NCBI GenBank assembly: GCA_007922195.1
Contig: ML681963.1
Coordinates: 133,059,764 to 133,123,763, forward strand
Direction: 5' to 3'
From: Podocnemis expansa
Lineage: Eukaryota; Chordata; Testudines; Podocnemididae
Length of the DNA: 64,000 bases
The notes beneath the pieces are model-generated. The model had not been told where the DNA came from. It was given only the letters and a program-made list of their open reading frames with translations, and searched no databases. This document shows, piece by piece, positions 1-10,383 of this stretch (positions within the stretch are counted from its first letter, which is position 1; each line of letters begins with the position of its first letter). A program made the position numbers and the translations under genes.

Positions 1-29
1 ACCCAGCACCAAGGGACCCTAGGCAGCCC

Positions 30-440
30 GAAGACACAGTCTTCGAGCTGGAGGGAGCAGCAGAGATCCGGATGCATCCCCAGCTGCTTCTGGATGAGCT
101 GGGAAGCTTCTGTTGCAGGGGATCCGCTCCCCTCTCCCCCCTGCGGCTTGCCAGTGCAGTGGAAGCTCCTCCGCTTGTCCCAGCAGCTGGGGACAGATCC
201 ACATCCTCCTGGCCTGCCGGCGATGGCACAAAGCTTCTGCCACCACTGGCAGGCTGCAGGGATCCAGATTCATCCCCATCTGCTGCCAGACAAGCGGAGG
301 AGCTTCCACCGCACTGGCAAGCTGCGGGGGGGAAGAGCGGATCCAGATGGCCCCCCATGATGGAAGCTTCCCAGCTTGTCCAGAAGCAGCTGGGGACGCA
401 TCTGGATGCCCGTTGCTCCCTGCCAGCCCAAAGATTGTGT
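30..440. repeat. Long GC-rich foldback (imperfect inverted repeat)
   Basis: The left arm (about 30-225) and right arm (about 245-440) are close reverse complements centred near base 235. For example 171-180 pairs with 289-298, and the block near 86-93 pairs with 380-387. Both strands therefore give similar short open frames containing the residues SAVEAPPLV, which explains the overlapping open frames here without a gene. It could be the core of a non-autonomous DNA transposon, but I could not fix its termini. Confidence 0.75.
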
Positions 441-629
441 CCAAGGTACAGTACCTGAAAAGAAAAAGGCAGCACTGGTAAGGCTCACGCCACGTGTTTC
501 CTGCCCCAGCCAACTTCTACTTCTAGGCAGCATGCATTACTGAGTCCCACACATTAACTTGCTGCCTTTGGGGCACATGACTGGAGCGCGCGTTAAGCGG
601 ATCCGCATGCTAACCAGTTGTGTGTTAAC

Positions 630-986
630 GGGTCCCCACTGTAAGTCCTAATTAAAGTCAACTTTATTAAGTCGACTTAGTGAGGCCCCATTTGTTTAAG
701 GTGACTTTATAAAGTTGAGTTAAGCCAGGGGATCCACTTGAAGTCAACTTAATAAAGTTGACTTCTAATGGGTCCCTTGGCTTAAGTCAACTTTATAAAG
801 TTGACTTAAAAGGCTCTACTGCTCTAAGTTGACTTTAATGGGCACATTGTATTAAGTCAACTTAATAAAGTTGACTTTAAGGGCAGGCTTTATTAAGTCG
901 ACCTGAGCAAGTGCTTAAGTTGACTTAATGAACTCCAAATGTGGCCAGGGAGATGCTTAAGGTAACTTAAGACTCTAGTGTAGACA
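630..986. repeat. AAGTCGACTT-rich inverted-repeat element (diverged copy)
   Basis: The interior is built of many copies of a self-complementary unit like AAGTCAACTTTATTAAG in both orientations. The right end reads tagtgtagaca, matching the end of the better preserved relative at 28451-28821. The left terminus is diverged, so the boundary is approximate. No coding capacity is seen; probably a MITE-type element with internal palindromic subrepeats. Confidence 0.55.
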
Positions 987-1930
987 TTCTTCCAACCCTA
1001 TAATTTGATTGATTGATTGATTTTCCCTTGTGAGTAAGTGGAGTTCATCTATAGGTGCATGGTGCAAAGAGATCCCTTTTGAAGAGTTCATAGTAGTAGG
1101 GGCAGAGAGGTCCTGCTGGAGTTCTTGACAGCCATAGCTGATGGGAAGCTTAGCTCTTCAAAAAGACTGGGGGAAAGTTGAAAAATGGAACTATGAAAGG
1201 GGTAGACAGTGAGATGGTTTGATGTAGAGATGAATCTGGGTGGTTTTATTTTGAATGCTACATGGAAAAATAGAGATTGGGGGTTAATAATATTTTAGTG
1301 TACAGTATATACATTAATTAATCCTTACAATGCCCTTCTGATGCATATAGTCATCTTTTTCAAGCTTGGGTATTCAAAGGCAGAATCTCAACTGATCTTT
1401 AAGCATCCACGGTTCAAATTTTTGCTATGTATTTCTTATTCCAAAGCTTACAGACAGAAACCAAAGCTGAGAAGCTACAATTCTTCTACAGGGTTCTGTG
1501 AGGTGTCCAGATGTTCCTGATGATATGATAGCTTTATAATGCCTACTTCCCTGTGAATTATCTGTATGTCTTCATGAATGGAAATGTAGGATAACTGATG
1601 CATGGTCCCTACCTCTTACTTTTCAGTGGTGGAAATAAATGCTCCCTAGTGATTGTGTTCACTGCATGCTCATGCACTGCACTTGTAAATATTTGTGTAC
1701 AAGTACAGTATAAATTATGTAATTATATGTATAATCTAAGCAGTTGTTTTATTTGGATTTCTTGTGTGTGTTATATTTATTTATATTTTATCTCTTTTGA
1801 GACATCTTTGGAAATGATTTTCATATGGCTTTGCTGTTTATACATATCCCAAGATCTCAACATATTTGCATATGTTGGGCTTCTTTAAATGTATGTTGTC
1901 AGTAGAGTTATTAGACTGAAACTACAGAAC
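987..1930. other. Intronic DNA without recognised feature
   Basis: AT-rich sequence with a short (TTGA)n run at 1005-1022. The open frame at 1598-1888 on the + strand is low-complexity, hydrophobic by composition, and lacks any recognised domain or codon signature. I see no exon or repeat here. Confidence 0.5.
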
Positions 1931-2662
1931 AATGTACTCCTTTATGCACAGCAAATCAAAGCATTTGTAAAGATTCAAACACTGGGGAACAGTGTATAGA
2001 GGAAGATGAGGTCAAATCACCTGTTGTAATGAGAGAAAAATTCAAAGTCCCTATTAAGCCCTGAAGCAATGCAATAAAATTTGGAAATAAATTCAATCTT
2101 AGCAGCTTCTCTTTGGAGCTTTGATCTAGTATTCATCTTCCTGAGCATCACAATTAGTAAATTGTCAATGGAGTGATCAAGAAGATTGAAATGCTGACAG
2201 ACTGGTTTTAGAATGTTGTGATTTCTGATGTCAGATTTGTGCTCATTTATTCTTTTGTGCGGAGACTGTCCTGTTTGTCCAATGCATAAGGCAGAAGAGC
2301 ATTTCTGGCACACGATGGCATAAATCACATTGGTGAATGAGCAGGTGAATGAGCCTTTGTTGGAGTAGCTGGTTTTGTTAGGTCCTGTAATAGTGTCTTC
2401 TGTGCAGATATGTGGGCAAAGTTAGCAGTGTGGTTTGAATCTTTATAACTGCTTTGATTTACTGTTAGAATGTGACTTGTTCCTGTGACTGACGCTTCCC
2501 TGCATTTATTTCCTCCCATTCTTTAAGTTTCCTCATCTTCAAAGCATCTGACGAAGTGGGATTTTCTCCCATAAAAGCTCATGCAATAAATAAATTTGTT
2601 AGTCTTTAAGTGCCACAGGACACCTCATTTATTTTACTGAAGTAGACAAACACAGCTGCCCC
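1931..2662. mobile_element. Penelope-like element fragment with GIY-YIG remnant, inverted against its 3' end
   Basis: On the - strand 2328-2017 reads a GIY-YIG-type endonuclease segment: IYAIVCQKC, then CIGQTGQ, an R/H-rich stretch, then EFISKF and a terminal FFSHY. Upstream of it in the same sense (2519-2325) is the connector NFAHISAQKTLLQ. The 3'-terminal PLE sequence (gaagtgggattttctccc, then ttgttagtctttaag) lies at 2535-2662 in the opposite, + orientation. The endonuclease part is thus inverted relative to the 3' end, as expected from an insertion with an inverted 5' segment. It is a non-functional relic; domain order follows the Penelope family (reverse transcriptase followed by GIY-YIG). 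Confidence 0.8.
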
Positions 2663-3540
2663 TTTGGAAAATGGTTTAGTAAATCAGTCTGTGAGGAATT
2701 ACAAATTTTTGACTCAGAGCTCTATTAATATGACTTAAAGCTAAATGAATTATGTGAACTCCTGGTTTCTAGATGTAGACTTGCCCATAACTAGAAGAAA
2801 ATATGTTCTTGGAAGATTAATTGGAAGCTTGTAAAAATAACATTGAAAATCTATTAATCTCTTCTTGCCATTTTTGAGTATCCAGTCTAAATACTATTTG
2901 TAATCCGCAGGAAGACCCTACAATGGCAATGTTTCTTTTGTTGTATTTCCTGTATTTCCAGTTTTTTTTAAATTGGGATCTAGTGAATATTTATACTTGC
3001 CTTTAAAAAGGCACTGCAAATGATTGATCTTGAAGAAGGTAATTCCTGTTCCCAGGAACTGGATAGATTTTCTAAAGTACAGCAGTTGTCACTTTTTACC
3101 AAATAACTTAATTTATGTCCTGCAGAGACATTTAATTAAGGTATCTTGGCATTGTGTATTAATAAATAACTAAAATGGGAACAAGTGAAGCTTTAAACAA
3201 ACCATTTAGAGATGAATGACTGAACACTAAAGATATGCAAGGTGGAAGGAAACACTGACTGGGTGGAGAGAATGAAGCAGCTCCACAAGCCTAAATTACA
3301 TTATTGGTGAGTGTTAATTTAACAAGTCCATGTAAGTTCCCCAGAAGACCAAGGTATGTAGGTTGCTCTGCCTTGCTAGTAAAACAGCCTATGACAGTTG
3401 GACAACTGAGAGTGTGGCCAGTCCATAGAATTTCAAAATATACTCAGGAAGTCATTCCTGGTATTGTTTTGCGGGGCTAGATTCTTTCTCAGCATGCAAT
3501 AGGCTGCTCAAATCTTTTCTCTTCCCCGATGCCTCTGAAA
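2663..3540. other. Intronic DNA without recognised feature
   Basis: AT-rich sequence with no convincing exon, open frame or young repeat. Confidence 0.45.
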
Positions 3541-3605
3541 AGTGCAAAAGGGATAGCCATGTTAGCCCAGTTCAGCAAAACAAAAAAAATTGTTAGTCTC
3601 TGAAG
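3541..3605 (-). mobile_element. Short PLE terminal fragment
   Basis: Contains gggatagccatgttagccc followed by ttgttagtctctgaag. The first is the 3' terminus in - orientation and the second resembles the + arm, so this is probably a very short fused pair of arms. Diverged and short. Confidence 0.5.
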
Positions 3606-6133
3606 AGTGCTAACCTGTGGTGTTGAGGGGCATCACAGACTAATCAGAACAATAATACATAAAAAATCAAAGGCATCTCTCTATGTAGTCTTCAGGTACT
3701 ACCTAATAATTAAAAAAGGATTAAGTGCCCTAAGTGGCAATATTTCCACAGCCAGTATGCCTTTTTGCTTGTTTTTGGTGTGGATTTCTTGAATTTACTT
3801 GCTCATTTAGCAAATAAAGCAAGCAAGCTCCTGTCTTTTGCTCTGAGACTTCCACAACACATTTAAAATACAGTGATAAAAAGCCTCCCACAGGATTTCT
3901 TTATTTTATCTAGAAATTACCATATAATCAGCCAGGGACTGAATCATGGTTAAGATCCTGTGATCACAGTTGTTATAGTTGAAATCTTGTGATTGTCTGG
4001 TTGAGTCCTGCCCATTTCTCACAGATAAGGATTGGGAGGATGGAAATTGGGATTTTGGGAGTCCTTCCCATTTCTCACAGATAAGGATGGGAGGATCTTC
4101 CTTTTTTTTCTTTCCCCCTTATCATTCTTTAATTTTACAAATGGTGGATTGTTCCAAGGAAGATGCCATTACAGAAGTAAGTCTTTACCAATGAGCTGTG
4201 TCGTTCATTCAGTCTTAAATATAGTCAGACTTAGACTCAATCTGATATCCTTTTGTAGGGTTTTAAAAATCTTGGGGTCATTGTGAAAATTCTCTATGCA
4301 AGCAGTCTTATCCTGGAACTAATCTAGGTGAAGGGTCTCTCTGGAGAATAACAGCATTAGAGGGTCATGAATAGATAGTTGTTGAGATATCTTAGGCCCA
4401 GTCAAGTGTCTTATAAACTAGAATCTTTCATGTCCAGAAAGAGCTAGTCAGCAGTTCCAAGTATTGGTGTGATACTCTTATATCTGCCTTTGTTTGCTAA
4501 TAGGTGTGCTGAAGGGTATTGTATAAGCTGCAGTTTCTTCAAGGGACTCATATGAATCTGTTGTTGTCTAACTGGGAAGTAACAAACATCTGGCTCACAC
4601 ACAAATCTTTGGAAGATTAAGAGGGTGTCTTTCCCATTAAAATGGAAATGTAAAATTTTTATTAAAGAATATTGTATCCAGGGCTGACAACTTTGCATTT
4701 TAGTTTTTATTGACATGAAGATCTGAAGTTTAATTTTTTTTAATGTCACACTCACTCCCAATATTATGTATGCAGGAATTCAGAATTACTCAATTATTTT
4801 AGCTGCAGTTAATTGATTAATCTGGTTCTTTTGGCATGTACAATAATAGAAAACAGGAAATTTATAGTCGTGGTCCGTGTAGTTTTATGAGATGAAGTGA
4901 TTCTGACTGATGACAATCAACGTCAAAATACAATGATTTATTTCTAGCCATTTCACAGACATTTTCATTTATTTACATTTACGGACAGTGTTAAAATTGT
5001 ACGTCTTTTTACTGGCTGACCATAAATTTATGGATGATGCTAACCTTGATAACTATCATAATGCTGACTCCAGTTAATTTAAATTTTGGGCAAGAAATTG
5101 TTTCCCTACTGAATCTTCCTCCAGGAGGGAGGTTTGAGAGGGAAAGTTATAAAATTGGTCCTACAATCCTGAGTGGATAGAGAATAGAAATCCTGTAAAG
5201 AAGCAAATGGAAAAAAATAGATTTTAAAAGCGCTTCTAAAGAAAACTTACCAAAGGTGTGACTTTTTTTTTTTTAAATGTCAGTCCAAATTCTACTGTCA
5301 TGTATTTGAGATTTATGTGCAACTCTGAGACCAATGGAATTATTTGGAATTTACGTGAGTGAAAATGATAGCAAAATCTGAATCTTTTTGTACAATTTTC
5401 TGTGTTTACAAATGTAAAATGGCCTTAACATACAGATCTACCTACCTACACGGCAACACACTGAATTATTTAGGAACATATAGAACACTTAGAAAACAAG
5501 TTTATTGATCTACAAATATATTGATTATGCCACTATCTATAGATCTTTAATTGCTCTTATCTGATGGTGGTTGTCTGGGTAAATTTGTAATACATTTTTA
5601 CAGTATGAACTTTAACTTTGTGTGGGCTGTTTTATATCATGCCCTGTTGCAAAATTTCAAGGTGTAACAAAGTAAAGTGTGTGTGCAGGGGAGGAGTTTA
5701 AAATATGTGGGGGAAGCATTGCCTCCCCTGATTAGTAAGTCTCTGAGTCCCTGCTGAGCCAGGAGCTGGCCCCAATTGGGGCCCATGGTGATGGCCATGA
5801 ATCCCAGCCAGATCGGGCTCGGCAGGAGGGGGAGGGGAGCAATGAGCTTTTCAAGGCTCCACTGACTGGAACTCAGTGAAGGATTTTGGGCAAGTTTAGT
5901 GAAGTAATATGCAAAAACGGTTACTTAGATGAGACTGACATAACAGTTTTTAGCTTTGACAAACAAATTCTTTCTTGAGGTGGAATTTTTCATGCTTGGT
6001 TTCTACCAAAACACTTTTTGTTTGTTTGTTTGTTTTGTGCACAATCAGCTCTGTCTTTTTTTGAGTTATAAAAGCTTTGGGGCAGAAACTTCCCCCTGTG
6101 TATTCTAAGAAAAAAAATATGTATATTTACATT
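3606..6133. other. Intronic DNA, mostly featureless
   Basis: AT-rich intron. A short imperfect direct repeat around 4008-4090 (cccatttctcacagataagg twice) gives overlapping open frames with no domain. A GC-rich patch at about 5690-5860 looks like a diverged DNA-transposon interior but I could not find paired termini. No exon seen. Confidence 0.45.
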
Positions 6134-6150
6134 GCACTCAATTTTTAAAA

Positions 6151-6413
6151 GAAGCAAGGAGTCCTGTGGCACTTAAAGACTAACACATTTATTTATCACA
6201 TGAGCGTTCATGGGAGAAAATCCCACTTCATCATTCACCACTCCCATTCTGTAAGATCCCCCATCTTCAAAGCATCTGATGAAGTGGGATTTTCTCCTAC
6301 AAAAGCTGATGCAATAAATAAATTTGTTAGTCTTTAAGTGCCACAGGACCCCTTGCTTCTTTTGCTGGACTAGACTAACATGGCTGCCCTTTTGGAACTT
6401 GTCAATATGCAAA
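6151..6413. mobile_element. Palindromic PLE insertion with 17-bp target-site duplication
   Basis: The left arm (from 6151) is the PLE 3' end in - orientation and the right arm (about 6268-6397) is the same sequence in + orientation, ending ctgcccttttggaa. The insertion is enclosed by gcactcaatttttaaaa (6134-6150) and gcattcaatttttaaaa (6414-6430), a 16/17 match. About 16 bases of unrelated filler lie between the PLE terminus and the right duplication. It inserted some 200 bp upstream of an INSC exon. Confidence 0.85.
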
Positions 6414-6619
6414 GCATTCAATTTTTAAAAAGCCTGAAGCTATTAACTTGAAACTTTCTGTTTGGTCAATGTCACTGAGTTTTAAGGTTCAAGCCACTTT
6501 TGAAAAGAAATCAGTCGTGACTTTATAAGTAGTATACAACTCATACCTCTAAATCTTAATTTGTCTGTGAAAAATACTTTTTTTAGAAGTTAACCTGTAT
6601 CCAACTGTTTCCCCACAAG

Positions 6620-6791
6620 GTTGATGGAATATTGTGCTTGGCTGACATTCTCACGGATAGCACCCATTCTGAAGCCACTCATGCAGAAGCAGCAGCAGTC
6701 ATAGCACAGATCACATCTCCACATCTCACTTTCACTCAGCATCTCAGTAGCTTTCTGGAAAACATGGAGGAAATTGTCACTGCACTTGTCA
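6620..6791 (+). CDS. INSC: INSC, internal exon (first in window)
   Basis: Codes residues 1-57 of the 259 visible here, beginning VDGILCLADILTD and ending MEEIVTALV, with the last base starting a lysine codon. INSC (inscuteable) is a cytoplasmic and cortical adaptor that links the PAR3/PAR6/aPKC polarity complex to LGN-NuMA to orient the mitotic spindle. This exon lies in the C-terminal armadillo-like repeat region. It is bounded by acceptor cccacaag and donor gtaagt, and it leaves phase 1. The joined exon product agrees closely with what I know of vertebrate INSC (ILCL.DILTD, TSPHL, TQHLSSFLE, MEEIVTALV). The N-terminal LGN-binding part is outside the window. Identification is by family recognition, not by alignment. 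Confidence 0.93.
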
Positions 6792-7699
6792 GTAAGTAAA
6801 TAGGATTTATTTTAAGCCTTTCTTATTAGACTGATTGGGAAAAAAAAAAGAAAAGAAAAGATAAAATTTCCTCCATTACCAGTGTTCTCTAAAGAACATT
6901 TGCCCTTCTCATCACTGTGATGTTGTCTGATAGAAATCTATGTGGACTAAGTCAGTGATTTTAAGTCCTGAAGTTGGAAATTCTTCAATAGTTTTAATGT
7001 CCTTGACTTTTACCCAAAGTTCAAAAGCAATTTACACATATTTGTGAAAATAGTAGCCCTATGAAACCCTAAAGCACTGGGCCTGATTATCATATCATCT
7101 ACACTGGTATGAACAGGAGCAACAATAGAGAAGTAGTGAAGAACTATCAGTGTAAAACTGATATGAATGGAGAATCAAGTCCATTATCTTTTCTGCATCT
7201 GCATGATACTTTAGAAGAAAATTACTATGTAAAACATTGTCCTTGTTCATTAAAAATGGATCTTGTCATTAGGATTTCAGTGCACGCTAAGCCAAGAGGT
7301 GGAATGCAGTGGCAACAAGTACAGTGTAATGATGAAGACCAAAATGCATCCTCCAGTCAACAATGATACACAATAACACATGCATGGGCTTTTCCTTTAT
7401 TTGTTGTTAATGATGATATTCTTGTAAATTAAAAAAGCTAGACCCATAGTCTGATAGGGGATCTTTAGTTTAATCTTGTTTTCTAGCCTTTTCCAGTATG
7501 CAACTGCAAAATAAATGGTTTGTCTACCCTTCCTTTAGAAAGATAAATTCTTATTCTTCTTAAAGAATCCATAGTTATTACCACTCTGCTCATGCATTCT
7601 ACGTTCACAAATTCAGTATAGATGAAATGACTATTGCCGCTGTCTGGATGTTGTAAATACATAACACTCACAAATCTGGACTCAACAACAACCTTTGAC

Positions 7700-7825
7700 T
7701 AGTTGCAGAGAGGTGGTCATATTGGTCTATTTCAGCAAAACAGACAAGGAGTTCTGTATCCCTTTTAAAGACTAACAAATTTATTTAAAGCATAAGCTTT
7801 TGTGGGCACAATCCCACTGAATCAG
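7700..7825 (-). mobile_element. Old PLE terminal fragment
   Basis: A diverged copy of the PLE 3' end in - orientation: it contains aaagactaacaaatttattt and gcataagcttttgtgggc. It belongs to the subfamily with gcataagctt rather than gcatgagctt, like the copy at 32912-33118. No duplication recognised. Confidence 0.65.
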
Positions 7826-8287
7826 TTTCATGAAATGGAAACTGTAGTATGTTAGGTGTATATATGCATGCAGAGGAGGTATTAAATAAAACATGTCTTC
7901 TACATCAGCCTATCCTGCTTCTAATTTAACCCCTCCTGACTTGAAATGGAGTTTTAGGGCAACCCCCTAAGGATGTTCCAATTACAGCTGTTACAAATTC
8001 AATAAAAACACAGCCCAAAATACAGGTAAACAGTCCATCCAGTTGTTGACCTGCTGAGCAGAGGAAGCTGAAAACCACTTGTCCCTGGGACAAGGATAAC
8101 ATGCTAAATGTGCAAAGCTATTGGAGATCACAAATATGGCAATCATACTACCTTGCCCAATTCACTTAGCATGAAGCCCATTAGACGTTATTTGATCGTT
8201 TATACACTTCACTGTACTTTTTCAGACTGGACCTCAGTACACTGTCTGAAGACTAGAAAACCAGAGCGTACATGCCCTTCCTTGAAC

Positions 8288-8681
8288 CAGGGGCATCGCT
8301 GGCACCTGGCACATGTCCCTAGTCTTGGCACCAGTGCCCTGAGTGTCTAGGCCAGCCCCTTCCTTTCCTGGCCCTGTCCTTGACTGAGGACCCAGGGCCA
8401 GGGTGCCCCCCACAGCACCCACCTCTCCTGGCTCCAGCACTGGCCAGGTATTGAGACCAGGACACCTGCAGCGGTTCCTGTTTCTCCCAGTGGAGGAGCA
8501 AGGCCAGGACACCCACTGTGGCACCAGTCTCTCCCAGCCCTGAGCCCGGCCAGGGATCTGGGACCAGGCTGGAGGCGGCAGGAGCTTAATGCAGGAACAG
8601 GCCCAGGGCGCTGGATTGTGGACTAGGGGGCGGGGCCTGGGCCTGGGTCCCGGGTCTTTCCCTGGGGCAGTGATGTTCCTG
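8288..8681. mobile_element. Non-autonomous hAT element (394 bp) with perfect 8-bp TSD
   Basis: Terminal inverted repeats are caggggcatcgctggc at the left and, reverse-complemented, caggaacatcactgcc at the right. The flanks are ccttgaac at 8280-8287 and ccttgaac at 8682-8689, an exact 8-bp duplication, the hallmark of hAT transposition. The interior is GC-rich with no transposase; open frames across it are proline- and glycine-rich artefacts. Relatives lie at 45822-46102 and 63632-63976. Confidence 0.9.
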
Positions 8682-9561
8682 CCTTGAACACATACTTTGT
8701 GTGTGAGGTGAGGGAAATTCATGAGAATGTGGGGATGTATGTTTAAAAAGCAAGGTGAACCAACTTCCTCAGATCCTGGCTAGCCAGGAACATACCAGAA
8801 TGAATCTGTATTGTTTTGGGCAGAATCAATGAGGAGATGACTATTTCCTGTAATCCCACCACCAAATCATTGCATGAGGCATGGTTGCATGTATCAAGGC
8901 TAGCTATATAAGTTTTAGGAATATAATGACTCAGAACTGGGAAAGTCATTTCATTATCCAGTCATTCATTTCCTTGCAGTTGAGTAATTGAGTGATTCTT
9001 TTTATTTTATTTTATTTTATTTTATTGTAATTTTTAAAACACAGTGAAATCAATTGCTATGTGACTCAGACCTAATTAAAAAAATGTGTACAGGAATTAA
9101 AAGCACTTACAAGGTTGTTATAATAATAGCTGCCTCTACAGCATTTTTAAGAGTACTGCAAAAGAAAAAATACACAGAGTAATTTTAGATTATATTAAAA
9201 ATAGCTTTAGTAAGATAAATTGCAGAATTTTAGTCTCATGGATCCATTAGTTTTACCTATCTGCTGAATCCATGTCAGTTTATTTGGAAGTATAACATTT
9301 ATCTTGAACAACATCCAATGCAAAAAGTTAAGTGCAATATCGTAGGTCCCCAATTAAGTGAATGCTTCCACAGACTTGTATTCTAGATTTATTTTAGCAT
9401 CTGTACTCGCCTCAGTCCAATCTGCAAATACACAGGTGGATAAGTCTAATATTAATTTCAGAGGAATACTTTAACTCGTATACAAAGGTTTTCAAACAGG
9501 AGGAGTAAATGATTTAAGTAAGTTGGGTTTTTTTTTGTTTTTTTTTAACTTGCATTTCTAG

Positions 9562-9740
9562 AATTGTGCCAAGAGGCCTCATCTGGTGAAGTTTTCCTTC
9601 TTGCTTCAGCAGCACTTGCCAATATTACATTTTTTGACACAATGGCTTGTGAAATGTTGCTTCAGTTGAATGCAATGAAAATTCTTCTAGCAGCTTGCAC
9701 TGACAAGCAGAAAGTGGATACTCCATATTCTCGAGAACAG
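9562..9740 (+). CDS. INSC: INSC, internal exon
   Basis: Codes residues 58-117, reading KLCQEASSGEVFLLASA after the split lysine codon and ending CTDKQKVDTPYSREQ. This part of the armadillo-like region is the most conserved stretch seen here (LCQEASSGEVFLLASAALA). Bounded by acceptor tttctag and donor gtgagt; enters in phase 1 and leaves in phase 0. The open frame running to 9794 simply reads through the donor. The next exon is 32.6 kb away, and the residues across the junction (REQ then VVTILANM) are continuous, so no exon appears to be missing between them. Confidence 0.95.
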
Positions 9741-10280
9741 GTGAGTGGTTTTTTAATAAAAAGTATGTTTACACGTGACTATAGCAGTCAGTGATAGTTC
9801 CTGTTATAAAGTTGCATAATAGTTTCATTTTTAATCTCTACTTGTCTCTTGATTTGTTCAAAACTTTTTTTGGTCCCACATTTTCACACTTGGTCTCTGT
9901 CTCTATATGTAAAGGGAAACACCTGGGGTGTGTGTGTGTGTCTCAAAATGGGCTTTGGACCAAGTCCTAACTGTAGCAAGTACTTAAACAAATAAAGTAA
10001 TATTTTTCTTTCCTTTTCATTAAAAACGTAAATACAAAGAAATACATAAATGCACTATTAAAATCACAAAGGGCTTATGTGTGCACACATTGGCCCACAT
10101 CAAGAATGTTCCAGAGGCTTACTGCATAAATGATCATTGTAGAATGAATTCAGCCTCTGTAAAATAAAGTACATTTAGGAGCTCCCAAGTTTCAGGGATG
10201 TACTTTCTTTTAAGGCGGCATGAATAATTGTCTTCCTTTTTGAGCCAGTCAGCACTGCTCACTGGAGTTTGAGGCTCTAC

Positions 10281-10383
10281 CAGTGGTTTCCAACCTTACA
10301 CCAGCAGATGGTGCAATACACATAGGTTTCAATGGTAACTGTCCTTCAGAAGTAGATTGCAGCCTACTGGTTGGGGACCACTG
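10281..10383. mobile_element. Short hAT-like element, 103 bp
   Basis: Left end cagtggtttccaacctt and right end ggttggggaccactg form an inverted terminal pair of the CAGTGGTTCCCAACC family that also ends 17425-17613 and 22801-23608. I found no matching 8-bp duplication, so the copy is old or the ends are rearranged. Confidence 0.6.

Larger units (their letters stand above)
6792..9561 (+). other. INSC: INSC intron, 2.8 kb
   Basis: Begins with donor gtaagtaaat and ends with a T-rich tract followed by tttctag. It holds an old PLE piece (7700-7825), a hAT copy (8288-8681) and a (TTTTA)n run at 9001-9026. The 85-codon open frame at 7109-7366 on the + strand has no recognised domain and does not fit the INSC reading frame. 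Confidence 0.85.

Noticed and set aside
19..513. 164-codon - strand open frame and the overlapping + strand frames as a gene
   Set aside because: They arise from the GC-rich foldback: both strands give the same peptides, with no start context, splice context or domain.
3979..4286. Two overlapping short + frames as a micro-gene
   Set aside because: They come from a local direct duplication and a T-rich tract with no other coding sign.
8234..8722. 162-codon - strand frame as a Pro/Gly-rich protein
   Set aside because: It covers a hAT element with exact 8-bp duplication; composition explains the frame.
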